DNA of 64,000 bases from Paramecium octaurelia (lineage: Eukaryota > Ciliophora > Oligohymenophorea > Peniculida > Parameciidae), in assembly GCA_905182995.1 (NCBI GenBank), contig CAJJDP010000095.1, positions 186,001-250,000 on the forward strand, given 5' to 3'. The position numbers were made by a program, and so were the translations under genes. Position 1 is the first letter of the stretch, and each line of letters opens with the position of its first letter. The notes beneath the pieces were generated by a model. That model made no database searches. It was not told where the DNA came from and saw only the letters and a program-made list of their open reading frames with translations. Below, piece after piece: positions 12,956-23,509 of this stretch.

Positions 12956-14331
12956 TCATTTATTTTTACTTGTTGTTTTAGTTGATTTCTCCTTAGTTAT
13001 TTTTTCTTCTCTTTGAATAATGTCTTTTTTTTACTAAAATTCATTACATTTGAATAATTACTTTAAGACTTTTATTCGATATTTTTTAATTAGCTGGAAT
13101 TTATTATGGTTCAAATTAATGAGTGTCCATAGAAGACTTAAGAATATCCATTTTCTTTTATGAGGGATCTATTTCATCTTTTACTTGAGACTATGTGGGA
13201 TCAAAATCTCTCTTGTTTTTTACAGAGTCTGTTTATTGCCAGGTTTAATTATTAGGAATTAATCTCTCTTTAGGTTTTTTTTATTTTTAAGATTGTTATT
13301 GTTCTGATTGAGCTAAAGTTAAATTTTCTACTTACATTATTGAGTTTCAGATTCCTCTTTTGATTCTGAGATTGAGATAGTTTATGCTTTGACTGATTAT
13401 TCACCAAACACACTGGATTACAATTCTGCTTCCTTTCTATTTTTCGCATAAGTTTCTGGATCAAATTCTTTCACTTAATTGTTACTCTGACCTCCAACAG
13501 TACTCCATTTTTAAGTTGATGCTGTTAGTTTTTCAACCTTTTAACCTTGAATTGCCTTGCTAAATGAATTTCATTAAAAATTACTTGGGACTATCGCCAA
13601 AAACACTTGATTGATTTTCCATCAATTTTCTATTGCTTGGATTCTAATCTTATTATTTTTAAGATGATTTTTTAGTTTTCTAAGGACTTGAAACTTCTAG
13701 ATTGACCTCTTTGGTGGGAAGATGTTCTCTAGCAATTTCATTTCCATAAAGTTCTTTATTTCTCCTATTATTTGGATCATAAGCAAGTTTCGGTTTAAAT
13801 TCATTTAATGTGACTGCTCTCTTTAATGATTTATATTCATCAAAATCTCATAATATTTAATTTCATTTACCACTTTTACCAAATAAGAATTCTTTTCCAT
13901 GATCAACTTATCTATTATTATTATTCTTTTTTTGATATCTTTTAACTTCTTATTGTGATGTTTCAAAAGTTTAAGTATTTCTTGCAGGAGGAGGAGCATT
14001 TTAAATGGGTTCTGATGAGAAAATTTGAGATTGAAAGGTTTTATTTTATCGAACCTTTGATATCAATATCTAGTACTTCTTATTGCTTGGTTGCATAGGT
14101 TTCCGTACTAAATATATCTGTTTTAGGACGAACACTCTGCCTTGATTGTTATTAAGCAGGAGCAGGAGAATTGACTCCGAAAATATCAGATTTATTTTAG
14201 ATTCTGAATATAAATGCATTATTTACACTTGTCTTGTAACAGGTGCTTGATCAAAAGTTTGTTTAGTTGGTTTGGATCCAGCTGCTGGTCTATCATATTT
14301 AATGTCAGATATACATGTTAGATGTATCCAT
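12956..14331 (-). CDS. hypothetical protein with FG-type repeats, seven introns (401 aa)
   Basis: ATG at 14329-14331, TGA at 12956-12958. Seven introns of 22-28 nt, all GT..AG, are needed to pass TGA codons; total exon length is 402 codons. The protein is low in hydrophobic residues and rich in Gln, Ser, Lys and Asn. A short motif recurs: SDIFGVNSP, SSVFGDSP and SSVFGEQS, with a related TFETSQQEVK and FSTETYATKQ. This suggests a disordered protein with repeated docking motifs, as in microtubule-associated or scaffold proteins, but I cannot name a family. It converges with p28; the two stop codons are about 55 bases apart. Confidence 0.75.
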
Positions 14332-14468
14332 TAATATATAAATAAAAAACTAAATATAATTTATCAACTATCATTGATATGTATGTTTAGTTAATTTCTG
14401 TGAAAAATAAATTAATTGGGATAGATGTTGTAATTATGAGCTGATATTAATTTTTTTTATAATTTCTA

Positions 14469-16814
14469 ATGCATATTATTAATGCTTTTAAGACATATAT
14501 ATGGGAATATACAATGATAAATTCAACCAAGATTTCAGTTTTGAAGTATAAAAAAAAAGAATTGCTTAAAACAAAGTGGCCTTACTTTATAAATTTATGT
14601 CGCCTTCAAATATTTTTAGCTTTAATACAATTATTGATCAATTTCTTATTAATTGAATCAATTAATAATTACGAAACTTTCCTTATTGATATGGGAATAT
14701 CTCTAATAATAAATATTATTGATAGATGTTGTTTGCGTAGACTTAACAACAGAAGGAAATTTAGAGTAATCATTCTATTAAATTTCTTTTAAGGTATTTA
14801 TATAGGAATTTCAGAGAAATTTATACATGATAATGAATTAGTGTAATTCAACCAACCCTTATTAATCCATTTTATGACTAAAATAATGTGGATGGTTGCT
14901 TTAATCAGTACACAACCCCTTTTTACTTGTAAGATAATAATCTTTCTATTTTATTATTTCATCATTTGTTACTCTGTATAAATATGGAAGACTACATTGT
15001 ATGATCTCATTATCGTAATATTAATATTCATATTCTACACAGTTCAAGAGGAGGAGAAGTTCAGAAGACTCATTTGCAATTAAATAATTCCTGAACAAAT
15101 CATAAGTTCACTCCCATAGCCAATATTCTTAATTGATTTATCCACTCTAGAATTCGTCATCTACAATGATATGTTTAAATAGTATCTTAATTCCTAAAAA
15201 GACGAATCTGATATCAGATCTACTAAGAAGATGTTATCATAGTTTTAATCTTACGGAAACTAATAAATATTTAATATAATAGATGCTGGAAGATTGAATT
15301 TGTTTGAAACAATCCAAATAATCAAAATCCAAGGCCAAGTGATCACATAAAATCTGAATTATCAATTTATTCTAAATGATAAGGAAGTGTACGATGTGAG
15401 ATTCCACAACAATATCATGTATAATGAAAAGAAATGTTTATTGGTTTGTCTATCTGATATATCAGCCATTATTGAAAAAACCAAACTCTCGGAAAGAACA
15501 ATTCTGAAAAGTAAACTAATCAAATCCTTATCACATGAGTTGAGAACGAGAAAGAATATTATCCAAGGCTTATTAAAATTATATTTGGATAAAAATAATG
15601 ACGATTCAAATAAAGAATTGATATGTCAAGCCTATTGCAATTCAAAAATAGAATCCAATATCATCAGTTCAATCATAAACTACAATTTATGCCTAGATAA
15701 TCAAGTCATTATCAAATATAAATTTGTAAAAGTCAACGAGATCTTGGACAAAATTATTGATAATTTTAAATATGAAATTAACTCGAAATAAATCAAGATC
15801 CTAGCCAATTACCATCCAGAAACTAATCATTCTTTATTTACTGATCCAGATATATTTGAATAGATTATTACTAATATTGTAAGCAACTCTATAAAACATT
15901 GTGATAAGCAGAACTAATCAATATTATCAATATCTATTTGTAAAGAGACCAATTCTATTGCAAATTCAATTCCAAGTCAAAACCCAAACAATCCTTATAT
16001 ACCCTACTTGTAAAAGATGTCAAATTGCTCTTCATTTTAAAGCTTACAAGAATTACACATCCCTTAATTAGAGAGTACATTAAATATAAAAATAGTAGAT
16101 AATGGATCTGGAATTAATTCTCAAAAACTCCAATTGATATAAGAAATATTAAATAATGATAATTATTACTAATTCACCACTTCATCATCTGATGGATTCT
16201 ATCTAGGTTTAAGATCATGTAATCTACTCCTCTAAAAATTAAATTAATAGTCAAAAGTGAATATTCACATTTGCTCAACAGAGTAAGAAGAAACGGAAGT
16301 TATATTGAAGTTCGTGATTCATAATTAAACCAAAGAGTACGAATAATCAATTGAATCGGAGGATTGTATTCAATAAATAAAGATTTAGAAGAAGGTCCAA
16401 AATAAATGTAATTGTTTAAAATAGATTATGATTGTTGATGATGAGCCCTTTAACAATCTTGTATTGGAGCAAATTCTGAGATCTCTTCATTTCAAGGTGA
16501 TTAAAGCAGAGAATGGATTGGAAGCTTTGAGGTTATATAGGGAATAGTATAATCTTTGTGAGATGGAGGAGTGTAAATTGTTTTATGCTATTTTTATGGA
16601 TTATCAAATGCCCATAATGAATGGGTTGGAGAGCACGAAAGCTATAATTGAGGAATGCAATAAATTAAAATAAATTTAAACCAATATTATTGGATGCACT
16701 GCATTTTCTGCAACTGATGATATCAATGAGCTATTGAATGCTGGAATGAAAAATGTATGCATCAAACCAATTAATAAAGATTCGATCAAACAAATATTAT
16801 CTCATTTATAATGA
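14469..16814 (+). CDS. hybrid sensor histidine kinase with receiver domain (781 aa)
   Basis: Phosphorelay signalling protein. Intronless from ATG 14469 to TGA 16812-16814. The first 220 residues hold several membrane segments (around INLCRLQIFLALIQLLINFL and LIIVILIFIFYTV). A PAS-like linker follows, then the H box SLSHELRTRKNI with the phosphoacceptor His, an N box IVSNSIKHC, a G1 box IVDNGSGI, and a C-terminal receiver domain: IMIVDDEPFNN, phosphoacceptor Asp in FMDYQMPIMNG, then GCTAFSA and CIKPI. The H box has Arg where Pro is usual after SHELRT. All catalytic residues I can check are present. A separate phosphotransfer partner is expected elsewhere. It is followed after 12 bases by the next gene. 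Confidence 0.93.
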
Positions 16815-16826
16815 TCATAATAATGT

Positions 16827-18398
16827 ATGAATTAATTTATCAACAACAACACTTTTTTATATAATTCTGATCATTCTTTCACCTTTACTCCCACTTAACT
16901 TCGAGAAGTTAGCACAGAAATTCTGCAGAAACCATCAAAAAATAGAAATCATAATGATATTAAGGTATTCGTTCGATTTTCTAATTATTCCAATAGATTC
17001 TATAATTAGCCACTCAAAACATCAAGTTTTTTCAAGAGATTCTGTAAGAGGAGAGCATAGCAGTGTTGCATAGATGTTTATAAAGAATTCAACTCGAAAT
17101 TTATCCTGAAGTAATCTGATTGATCCATTTTTTTAGAGCACCATTGTTTTTGAGAAAGGAGACAAGGGCAAAGATTTCTACATCATTCTCTCTGGTAGTG
17201 TTGGAATTTATATATATTCAAATAATATAGAATTGCATCAACAAAACAAATTGCCTGCTCGTTAAGCCATTAAGGAATAAGTAAATCAGCTTATTGAATC
17301 CGGGATGCGTCCTAAAAAAGAACATCCACTTGAAATAAGGAAAATCTTATTATATGAAAAAATCAAAAAGTATTAGTTTTTCAGAGGCTAGGTTGTTCAA
17401 AGTAAATGAATTGCATGATGGAGATTCTTTCGGGGAAAGAGCACTAATAAATGAAGCGGCTCGTTTAGCCACAGTAGTATGTGAGACTGAGTGCTTCTTT
17501 GGAGTGCTAAACAAATAAGATTACAGAGAAATATTATAATAAGCATAGAGTGAAAAGATTTTGCAGTAAATTACAGAATTGCAATCAGTCTAAGGATTCT
17601 AAGGAATGTCAAGGAAGTTGTTGACCATTCTGCTCTATGCATTTTAAAGTCAAGAACATAGATATAGAGATATCATCTATAAATAAGGATCGATTAATAA
17701 AAATGAAATATATTTGATCTTGAATGGAGAGTATATTATTACTCAAGGTCAAAGAATAACAATGCATAATCCTTTGCGAATTAATCATTAAGGAGTCAAG
17801 CAAATAGCCATTTTGCAAAAAGGCTCAATATTTGGAGACAAGGAGTCCTTTTAAAAACTTGACTTTAGAACTTAAACTATTACTTGCAATAGCGAGTATG
17901 GCAAGGTTCTTTGCATTCAATTAGATTGCTTATAGCAGAGATTGCAAGTAGTTATTTATAGTAAACTCTAAGGCTAATAATGAGTCGCATTTGATTAATG
18001 AATTGAAGTAACAATGCGAAATAAAAGAATAAACTAGAGAGAAAAGAATATCTTGTAAAATCTAATCACCAAGGCGATCTAAGAGCTTTATGGTTTCAAC
18101 CTCACCAAATCAAAAAATAGATTATATTGTTAAATCGAAGAAAGAGATATTTAAATAATTAAACAAAAATCTTAAATCGAAAATTCAATTCATTTTTGAT
18201 ATCGCTTTGCCTAGACCTAAGACTCCATCCAATTATTCATAAGAAAGTCCATCTTAACCTATTAGAAAAAGATCTGCTATTGATAGAATCTACTTAAACA
18301 CGAGAAACAACTCAAGAATACAAAAGAGATAATCATTGCCATTATAAATGTAAACTTAATACCAAAAACCTGAATAAAAAAGATTCTCATTCATTTGA
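16827..18398 (+). CDS. cyclic nucleotide-binding domain protein, two domains (485 aa)
   Basis: ATG at 16827 chosen because only its frame joins the downstream exons. TGA at 18396-18398. Introns: 32 nt (16965-16996), 26 nt (17111-17136), 31 nt (17309-17339) and 25 nt (17948-17972). The first domain has VFEKGDKGKDFYIILSGSV and, after the third intron, the phosphate-binding-cassette-like DGDSFGERALINEAARLAT. A second, more diverged domain includes NEIYLILNGEYIITQG and LQKGSIFGDKESF. The tail is basic and Ser-rich. No kinase or channel domain is fused, so it may act as a regulatory or scaffold protein. The FGERAL..RLAT pattern suits cAMP/cGMP binding in domain one; domain two may not bind. Confidence 0.9.
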
Positions 18399-18800
18399 TA
18401 ACAAATTAAATTCTATATTATATTTAATCCGTTCATGTAATATAAATTCTAGCTTGTTAATACGAATTATGCATTTTATTAATGATAACAATTAAAAATA
18501 CATTCTTGTTTATGCAATATTTTTATAATTTGTCTAATTATAGATTCACTTAAGCAAATCATGATATCATTTTCAAGTATTAAATGAAGTCATTCAAACT
18601 AGCATATTGATTAACAGTTAATAGTGAATCATCAAATTCTTAAATAAATAAGTTCCTAAACCCTTAAAATGCATTTGTTTATATGCATAAAATTCATATG
18701 TTGATTCAAAGAATAGTATTTGGTTGCTTAGAGTTTGGATAGTAATCTAATCTCATATTAAGTTCAATAAATATGTTTATATTTAATATTGATAATAAGG
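18399..18800. other. AT-rich intergenic stretch
   Basis: About 400 bases between two convergent genes. No gene, RNA or repeat seen on either strand. Confidence 0.5.
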
Positions 18801-19013
18801 TCATATATTGATAGGCTTGATTTTCTTCCAACTCAAATCTGCAAATCCTCCTTGATTGATGATATCAATTTCTTCTTATGTCATCTTTCTTCTTTAATAA
18901 TCCACAACCTTATGTACATATTTGGAGGCTTATGCAACATGTTGATGAGAAACTTAATTAGCTCTGCTGCCAATAAATTTTATTTTTGGAACATATTTCA
19001 AGGCTTAATTCAT
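18801..19013 (-). CDS. KGD4: KGD4/MRPS36-like small mitochondrial protein (70 aa)
   Basis: ATG at 19011-19013, TGA at 18801-18803, no intron. KGD4 (MRPS36, yeast Ymr31) tethers the E3 subunit in the 2-oxoglutarate dehydrogenase complex. The protein has a basic N-terminus (MNQALKYVPKIKFIGSR) that could serve as a mitochondrial targeting sequence. It also has the C-terminal signature VVDYQRRKMTQEEIDIINQG, which matches the conserved arginine-rich stretch followed by EE..I..GG in this family. Length is slightly below the usual 90-120 aa. Naming rests on this one motif, so confidence in the family is moderate; that it is coding is well supported. It is divergent from the heat shock factor gene. 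Confidence 0.65.
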
Positions 19014-19528
19014 CTCCTATATTTTATAATAATATTAATAATAAATATTAAGGCAACTATATGTTAATAATCATACACTTAGTTAAACTCAAGACTATTT
19101 AAGACTATTGCTCAATATTTTGAATCAACCTTTTGTTTTATTTCAATTTTCTTAAAATCTCATTTTTATTTAAGCAAATATTATCAGTTATTAACATTTA
19201 GAAACAATCAAAGTCTTTATCCTTTAAATCTAATCATGGCTCATCGAGAGTGAAACAAACCTCCATGGATGAAAAAATTTAATATTGAAGTTAGCTCTCA
19301 CAATTATCAAAATTGCTCTCATTTTATTTGGACACAGGTATATTAATGGCATAATATATTAGATCAAAGCACTTTGAGTATTAAGAATTAATTTCATATG
19401 AATATTAGATAACAATTAGCAACTTAGTATTGGATGAGTATATATTTAGAAGGAGAGTTATTTTTTTAAGAAATGATAAATTATAATGGTTTCTATAATT
19501 ATTATAATGATTAAATTAATTATTATAA
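19014..19528. other. divergent intergenic region (KGD4-like / HSF)
   Basis: About 515 AT-rich bases separating two divergently transcribed genes, so it should carry both promoters. I see no clear heat-shock element array (inverted NGAAN blocks) or other motif that I would defend. Confidence 0.4.
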
Positions 19529-20757
19529 ATGTAAATCGATTTATTAGAGTAATAAATAGTAAAGAAGAAAAGATCGCGATCAAATAAAGACAATGGAGAT
19601 TCCATACCTGCATTTTTATTGAAAACCTATGAAATAATAGATGTATTTAAATTTTTAAAATTAGAATCCATAAAATCATGAGATAATCAGTTGGAATGAA
19701 GAAGGAACTGCCTTCATCGTTAAGAAAGTTAATGAATTTTCTGACATCATCTTACCTAAATCATTTAAGCATAGTAACTTTGCTTCGTTCGTTCGATAAT
19801 TGAACATGTACGATTTTCACAAAACCAGACATGATAACAACGAAAATGAATTCAAGCATAAATTGTTTTAAAGGGGTAAAAAGTAAGTTTTTTGTATATT
19901 GTAGGCATTTGCTTAGTTAAATCAAACGAAAGACAAATGATGTCAAAGAATAGAATTCATTGAGTCTAATCAAAAATGAATAGGTAAGGAATGGACAAAG
20001 TGAAATTCCAGAGGTATGTCTATATATATAATTATAAGATTATAATGTAAATGGGAAAATTATCAAACAAGTAATAGGAACTAGAAAAATTAATGAAAAT
20101 TCTGATCAAGTAAAATGAAAAGATAATGAAGGAGAACAAATATTTATGGAGTGAATTAACTAAAAATAAGTACTATATATATTAATATAGAGGCATAAAA
20201 ATGAAAACTCAGAAGAATAAATAATGAAATGGGTGTTGTAATCATTATAAGGAACTAAATAGAATAATAAGCACAAGACTAATTTCTAAACAAATAATTT
20301 GTTAATGTTGAAATAAACCAGTGAAAATGATGATGAAGTTTAACTTGAAGCATAAAATTAAAGAAATTTTGAAACTGAAAAATTGTAATTTGATTAGTTG
20401 CCATCTCAAATTATCAGTTAAAATTTAGAATAATAGATTGAAAAACTATCAAAAAATCAAATTATATAAGTGCTTATGAGTGCTATAACAAGCAATTAAA
20501 AATAAGAAAAAAAAAATACTATGAAATTTGAAGATGACATTAGCTTTGATGATGAATATCCAGTTATGAAGAAAATCGATTTAAAACAAGATAATTAAGA
20601 TAGAAAATAAGAAAATCAACTTATGGTTTATAGTGAACCCTATTTTTTCCATAAATTAGAAGATAATTATATTATTTCAGAATCACCTAATCCAAGTCGC
20701 AAAAATTCTTTTTATGATCAAGATCCTATTCCTTAATTTTTGGAAAGTGAATTATGA
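19529..20757 (+). CDS. HSF: heat shock transcription factor (378 aa)
   Basis: Sequence-specific activator. ATG 19529, TGA 20755-20757. Introns of 22 nt (19643-19664), 22 nt (19883-19904), 25 nt (20014-20038) and 23 nt (20170-20192). The winged-helix DNA-binding domain spans about residues 22-115: PAFLLKTYEIID, IISWNEEGTAFIV, ILPKSFKHSNFASFVRQLNM, YDFHKTR, FQRGKKHLL. A Leu/Ile/Met heptad region (trimerisation coiled coil) follows around EIIMQMGKLSNKQQ to ELEKLMKILIKQNEK. The C-terminal half is Gln/Asn/Asp-rich, consistent with an activation domain. A shorter relative lies at 26029-26721. Confidence 0.96.
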
Positions 20758-21561
20758 TATTTTAATCAAAATAAACTTCTTTATTTATTATTAAAATTTA
20801 TATCGAATGTTTACATTAAGAAAACCCAGTCTGGATTAAAATGTGAAATATGACTTTAATATTTAAATAAAAACCTATATCAAATTTTATTGTTTTAAAA
20901 TATAACTGCATGAGTGGTTTGTAATCTCAAAAAATAATATTGTACTCTTAATTATTTATATGGCATTTTTTATGTTTAACTATAATTTAAAAGATTATCA
21001 ATCTTTTATTACAGATTCTTTGATTACAATGTATTACTTAAAGTTACAATCTTTGATTTCTTGTAAGGAATTGAATAAATGTTTTTACGCTAATTGAAAT
21101 TAATAAAAAAAAGTCGGGTTTTCAAACTATTTAAATTGACTAATTGTTGTAAAAAGTGCATTTCATCAAATTTAATGTTTAAAATTAGAATCTTGAGATG
21201 AATTCATAATTTTAATTTGCTTATTTGAGAATATTAAAAAAATTATCTTTTGATGAGATGATGAATTTAAAATTTGAAAATTCAATCCCTTTTAGATTGT
21301 TCTTAGAATCAAGATTGTTAAATAGAAATAGAAATTCAAACTTATAAGAGAATGAATCTTTTCTGAAAATCTAAGGCAACATTTACTAACTCGTTAAATT
21401 GTAATCATCTTTATCAAATTAACTGAAGAACTCAATTTTATATTGATGATTCTTTTGATATCTTTCCTTTTTATAAATATATTTAAATGATTTTATATAA
21501 TGTTCTTAATATATATATATAATATCCAACCCTCCCTCCCTATCTTTTGAGTTTATGCAAC
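20758..21561. other. AT-rich intergenic stretch
   Basis: About 800 bases between two convergent genes. Neither strand shows a protein-like frame with start and stop. A short (AT) run lies near 21513-21522. Possibly a lost gene, but nothing supports one. Confidence 0.45.
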
Positions 21562-22359
21562 TCAATGTTGTGCAAGAACTTCTTGTTCAAGCACCATTTA
21601 ACCTTAAGGCTAAGCTTATGGTTTAATTTGGTTTAGCCACTAAATAGCAGATTCAACATCCCCATTAAATACGGATAAGAATTTATATGCCTTCTTAGGA
21701 TTAATATTCTTTCCATTCAAATGATAGAATTTTTAATTGAATGCACCTTTGTGTTTTCTAAATTTTTGATACTCTTCTGATGATTTCCTATTTTTGTGTT
21801 TTTCTATTGATTTTTTAATTGAATGACCACTATCTTTGTGTTTGATCCTTAAAAACTTATCAAGTATTGGTTCTAAGTTTCCTTCAAATTTCAATAATAA
21901 CTTAGCTATTTTCTTTTCATTAGTGTATCCCATTTCCTTAAGTTTTTCAAATTATACTGTGAATCCTAATTCTTGGATCATTAATTCAACAGGTTTATCA
22001 AATTTCTTAAACTTTTTCTTACTTAACTTTTCAATTGATTGTTCCACATCTCCATTAGTTTTTAGTAGAAACTTCAAATTTTTCTTAACTTCATTAAATC
22101 CTTTCTCTACTAGTTCCTAATTTTTATGAAGCCATCCCATATTTTCAATAGTTTTTAATGCTATTTATCTCTTCTCCTCCTTCTTATTTTAGTTCTCATT
22201 GTAAGAAAGGATAACCTTATGAATATCACCATTATGTTTATTTAATTGATGATAATTGAACCATGGATTAGTTAATCCTTAGGCAATCAACTGTTCATGC
22301 TTCTCCAAGTAGCCAGCCTTAATTAATTTATGAATGACTTTTTGTTCTTTAAAGTTCAT
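21562..22359 (-). CDS. tandem UBA-like helical repeat protein (265 aa)
   Basis: ATG at 22357-22359, TGA at 21562-21564, intronless. Four units share a (N/E)G(D/N)(V/I/L)..(S/P)I pattern: NGDIHKVI, NGDVEQSIEKL, EGNLEPILDKF and NGDVESAIQWL. Each is preceded by a helix with a (Met/Leu)-Gly-aromatic type turn (IENMGWLHKN, LKEMGYTNEK). This is the layout of ubiquitin-associated (UBA) domains, where the turn and the last helix bind ubiquitin. The protein is very Lys-rich and has no catalytic domain. Call is by motif only; a non-ubiquitin three-helix repeat is possible. Confidence 0.7.
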
Positions 22360-22724
22360 GATAATAATAATAAAATTATTTTATTGCTTCTACTTTTTAT
22401 AAAGGCATGGTATATTAAATTCTGATAATTTTTCTGAATAATTCGGACCAAAAAAATTATATGTTATAATTGTTTTTCATATTAAACCTAATTCATCAAC
22501 ATGTTTTTATGTTATTTGTAATAGCATAATGTTTCCTTAAATAAGAAAATTTATATTATTCATAGATGCTTAAAGGATATAAACAATAGGCCTTTTTGAA
22601 GCTAAATATTGTATTTTTATACTTTATTTTAATTTAGACTTAAGATTTATGATCCTAATAGTTAATTCTCAATAATAATTAATCTTAATTAGATTAATAA
22701 TTAAACAATAATAATATAAAAAAA
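22360..22724. other. intergenic stretch between UBA-like gene and snoRNA cluster
   Basis: About 365 very AT-rich bases. No paired C and D boxes and no gene seen here, so the snoRNA cluster seems to end at about 22725. Confidence 0.45.
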
Positions 22725-22793
22725 AAATCAGATTGTGAATTCCGATCAATGCCCATAGGCTCAATCAAGAGGTGTCAGTTTTTCATCACATAT
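22725..22793 (-). ncRNA. box C/D snoRNA candidate A
   Basis: Minus strand: C box GTGATGA (TGATGA at 22788-22783) and D box CTGA (22731-22728), about 52 nt apart. The guide just 5' of the D box is complementary to ATTGTGAA (plus 22732-22739), a sequence I recall in conserved LSU rRNA, but only about 8 nt match. A (TA) run flanks the 5' side. Last member of the cluster. Confidence 0.65.
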
Positions 22794-22815
22794 ATATATA
22801 TATAATAGTATAATT

Positions 22816-22885
22816 TATTTCAGACAGCCAAGGGTTGTAATTCATGTATAGTCATAGACTCTAGTTCTTATTAGTCATCATATAT
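22816..22885 (-). ncRNA. box C/D snoRNA candidate B
   Basis: C box ATGATGA (TGATGA at 22880-22875) and D box CTGA (22823-22820). Directly 5' of the D box the RNA is complementary to ACAGCCAAGGG (plus 22824-22834), an 11-nt match to a conserved LSU rRNA segment. The D+5 rule places the 2'-O-methylation on the fifth base, the C of ACAGC. Confidence 0.78.
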
Positions 22886-22898
22886 ATAATATTATTAA

Positions 22899-22962
22899 TT
22901 TATCAGATAGGAGCGAAAGATTGGAATCATGATTAATCATGGACTACAAAATCATCACTTTA
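22899..22962 (-). ncRNA. box C/D snoRNA candidate C
   Basis: C box GTGATGA (TGATGA at 22957-22952) and D box CTGA (22906-22903). The guide is complementary to a stretch containing GCGAAAGA (within 22907-22925), which resembles the conserved LSU rRNA sequence GGGCGAAAGACT with mismatches. Boxes and spacing are good; the target is uncertain. Confidence 0.65.
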
Positions 22963-22978
22963 TAATATAATTGCAATT

Positions 22979-23050
22979 TAGATCAGAGATCTTGGTGGTT
23001 AATTTCATCATTCTATTTCTAGCTTAACAAATATTTTGCATCATTCTATA
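22979..23050 (-). ncRNA. box C/D snoRNA candidate D (two guides)
   Basis: C box ATGATGC (23045-23039), internal C' box ATGATGA (TGATGA at 23010-23005) and D box CTGA (22986-22983). The D guide is complementary to AGATCTTGGTGGT (plus 22987-22999), a 13-nt match to conserved LSU rRNA. A second complementarity (CAAATATT, within 23026-23040) matches the rRNA just downstream of that site, so one snoRNA could modify two neighbouring nucleotides. Confidence 0.78.
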
Positions 23051-23059
23051 TAATTTTAT

Positions 23060-23126
23060 TTGATCAGACGTAGCCGTATCATCAGAGTCTTTAAGACTGG
23101 GGCGGCAATAAATTCCTCATATTAAC
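23060..23126 (-). ncRNA. box C/D snoRNA candidate E
   Basis: D box CTGA (23067-23064), C' box TGATGA (23084-23079) and a weak C box ATATGAGG (23122-23115). The segment complementary to GACTGGGGCGGC (plus 23095-23106) is a 12-nt match to conserved LSU rRNA; it lies 5' of a degenerate D' box (CTTA). The weak C box lowers confidence; the long rRNA match raises it. Confidence 0.72.
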
Positions 23127-23135
23127 AATTTTATT

Positions 23136-23230
23136 TTTTTCAGGCAAATGCCTCAAATAATCATTTATGTGAGAATAATAGATGGATGTCTATTGAATCT
23201 CTCATACTCGTCATCGATTCATCACATATA
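23136..23230 (-). ncRNA. box C/D snoRNA candidate F
   Basis: C box GTGATGA (TGATGA at 23224-23219) and D box CTGA (23143-23140). The D guide is complementary to CAAATGCCTC (plus 23145-23154), a 10-nt match to conserved LSU rRNA. At about 95 nt this is the longest unit; a possible C' (ATGATT) lies inside. It is flanked 5' by a long (TA) run. Confidence 0.72.
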
Positions 23231-23248
23231 TATATATATATATTTATT

Positions 23249-23316
23249 ATAATCAGATAATGGATATGTCGTCTTTAATTCAGAAGCAGAACTGTTATGA
23301 ATTCCTCATATATATT
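23249..23316 (-). ncRNA. box C/D snoRNA candidate G
   Basis: C box ATGAGGA (within 23312-23303, one mismatch to consensus), D' box CTGA (23283-23280) and D box CTGA (23256-23253). The D' guide is complementary to AAGCAGAACTG (plus 23284-23294), an 11-nt match to conserved LSU rRNA. This is the first member of the cluster in transcription order; about 190 bases separate it from the 3' end of the CLEC16A-like gene on the same strand. Confidence 0.72.
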
Positions 23317-23509
23317 GATTTTATTGATAACTATTATAATTAATAAAAATAATCCCAAATTAAAATATGGGTTTGGAATAATGTTTTTTTTAAATTATAA
23401 AATCCAATAAACTTACTAATAGTTAGATGATATTCAATTATAAAGTTGCATTCCATTAGTGCACAATATAGTAAAAATAAAAATGATTAATATTAAATAA
23501 AGCATATAA

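Noticed and set aside
18789-19067. Plus-strand hydrophobic 92-codon frame resembling a small membrane protein.
   Set aside because: No ATG start; it is the antisense of the KGD4-like gene, which has proper start, stop and family motif.
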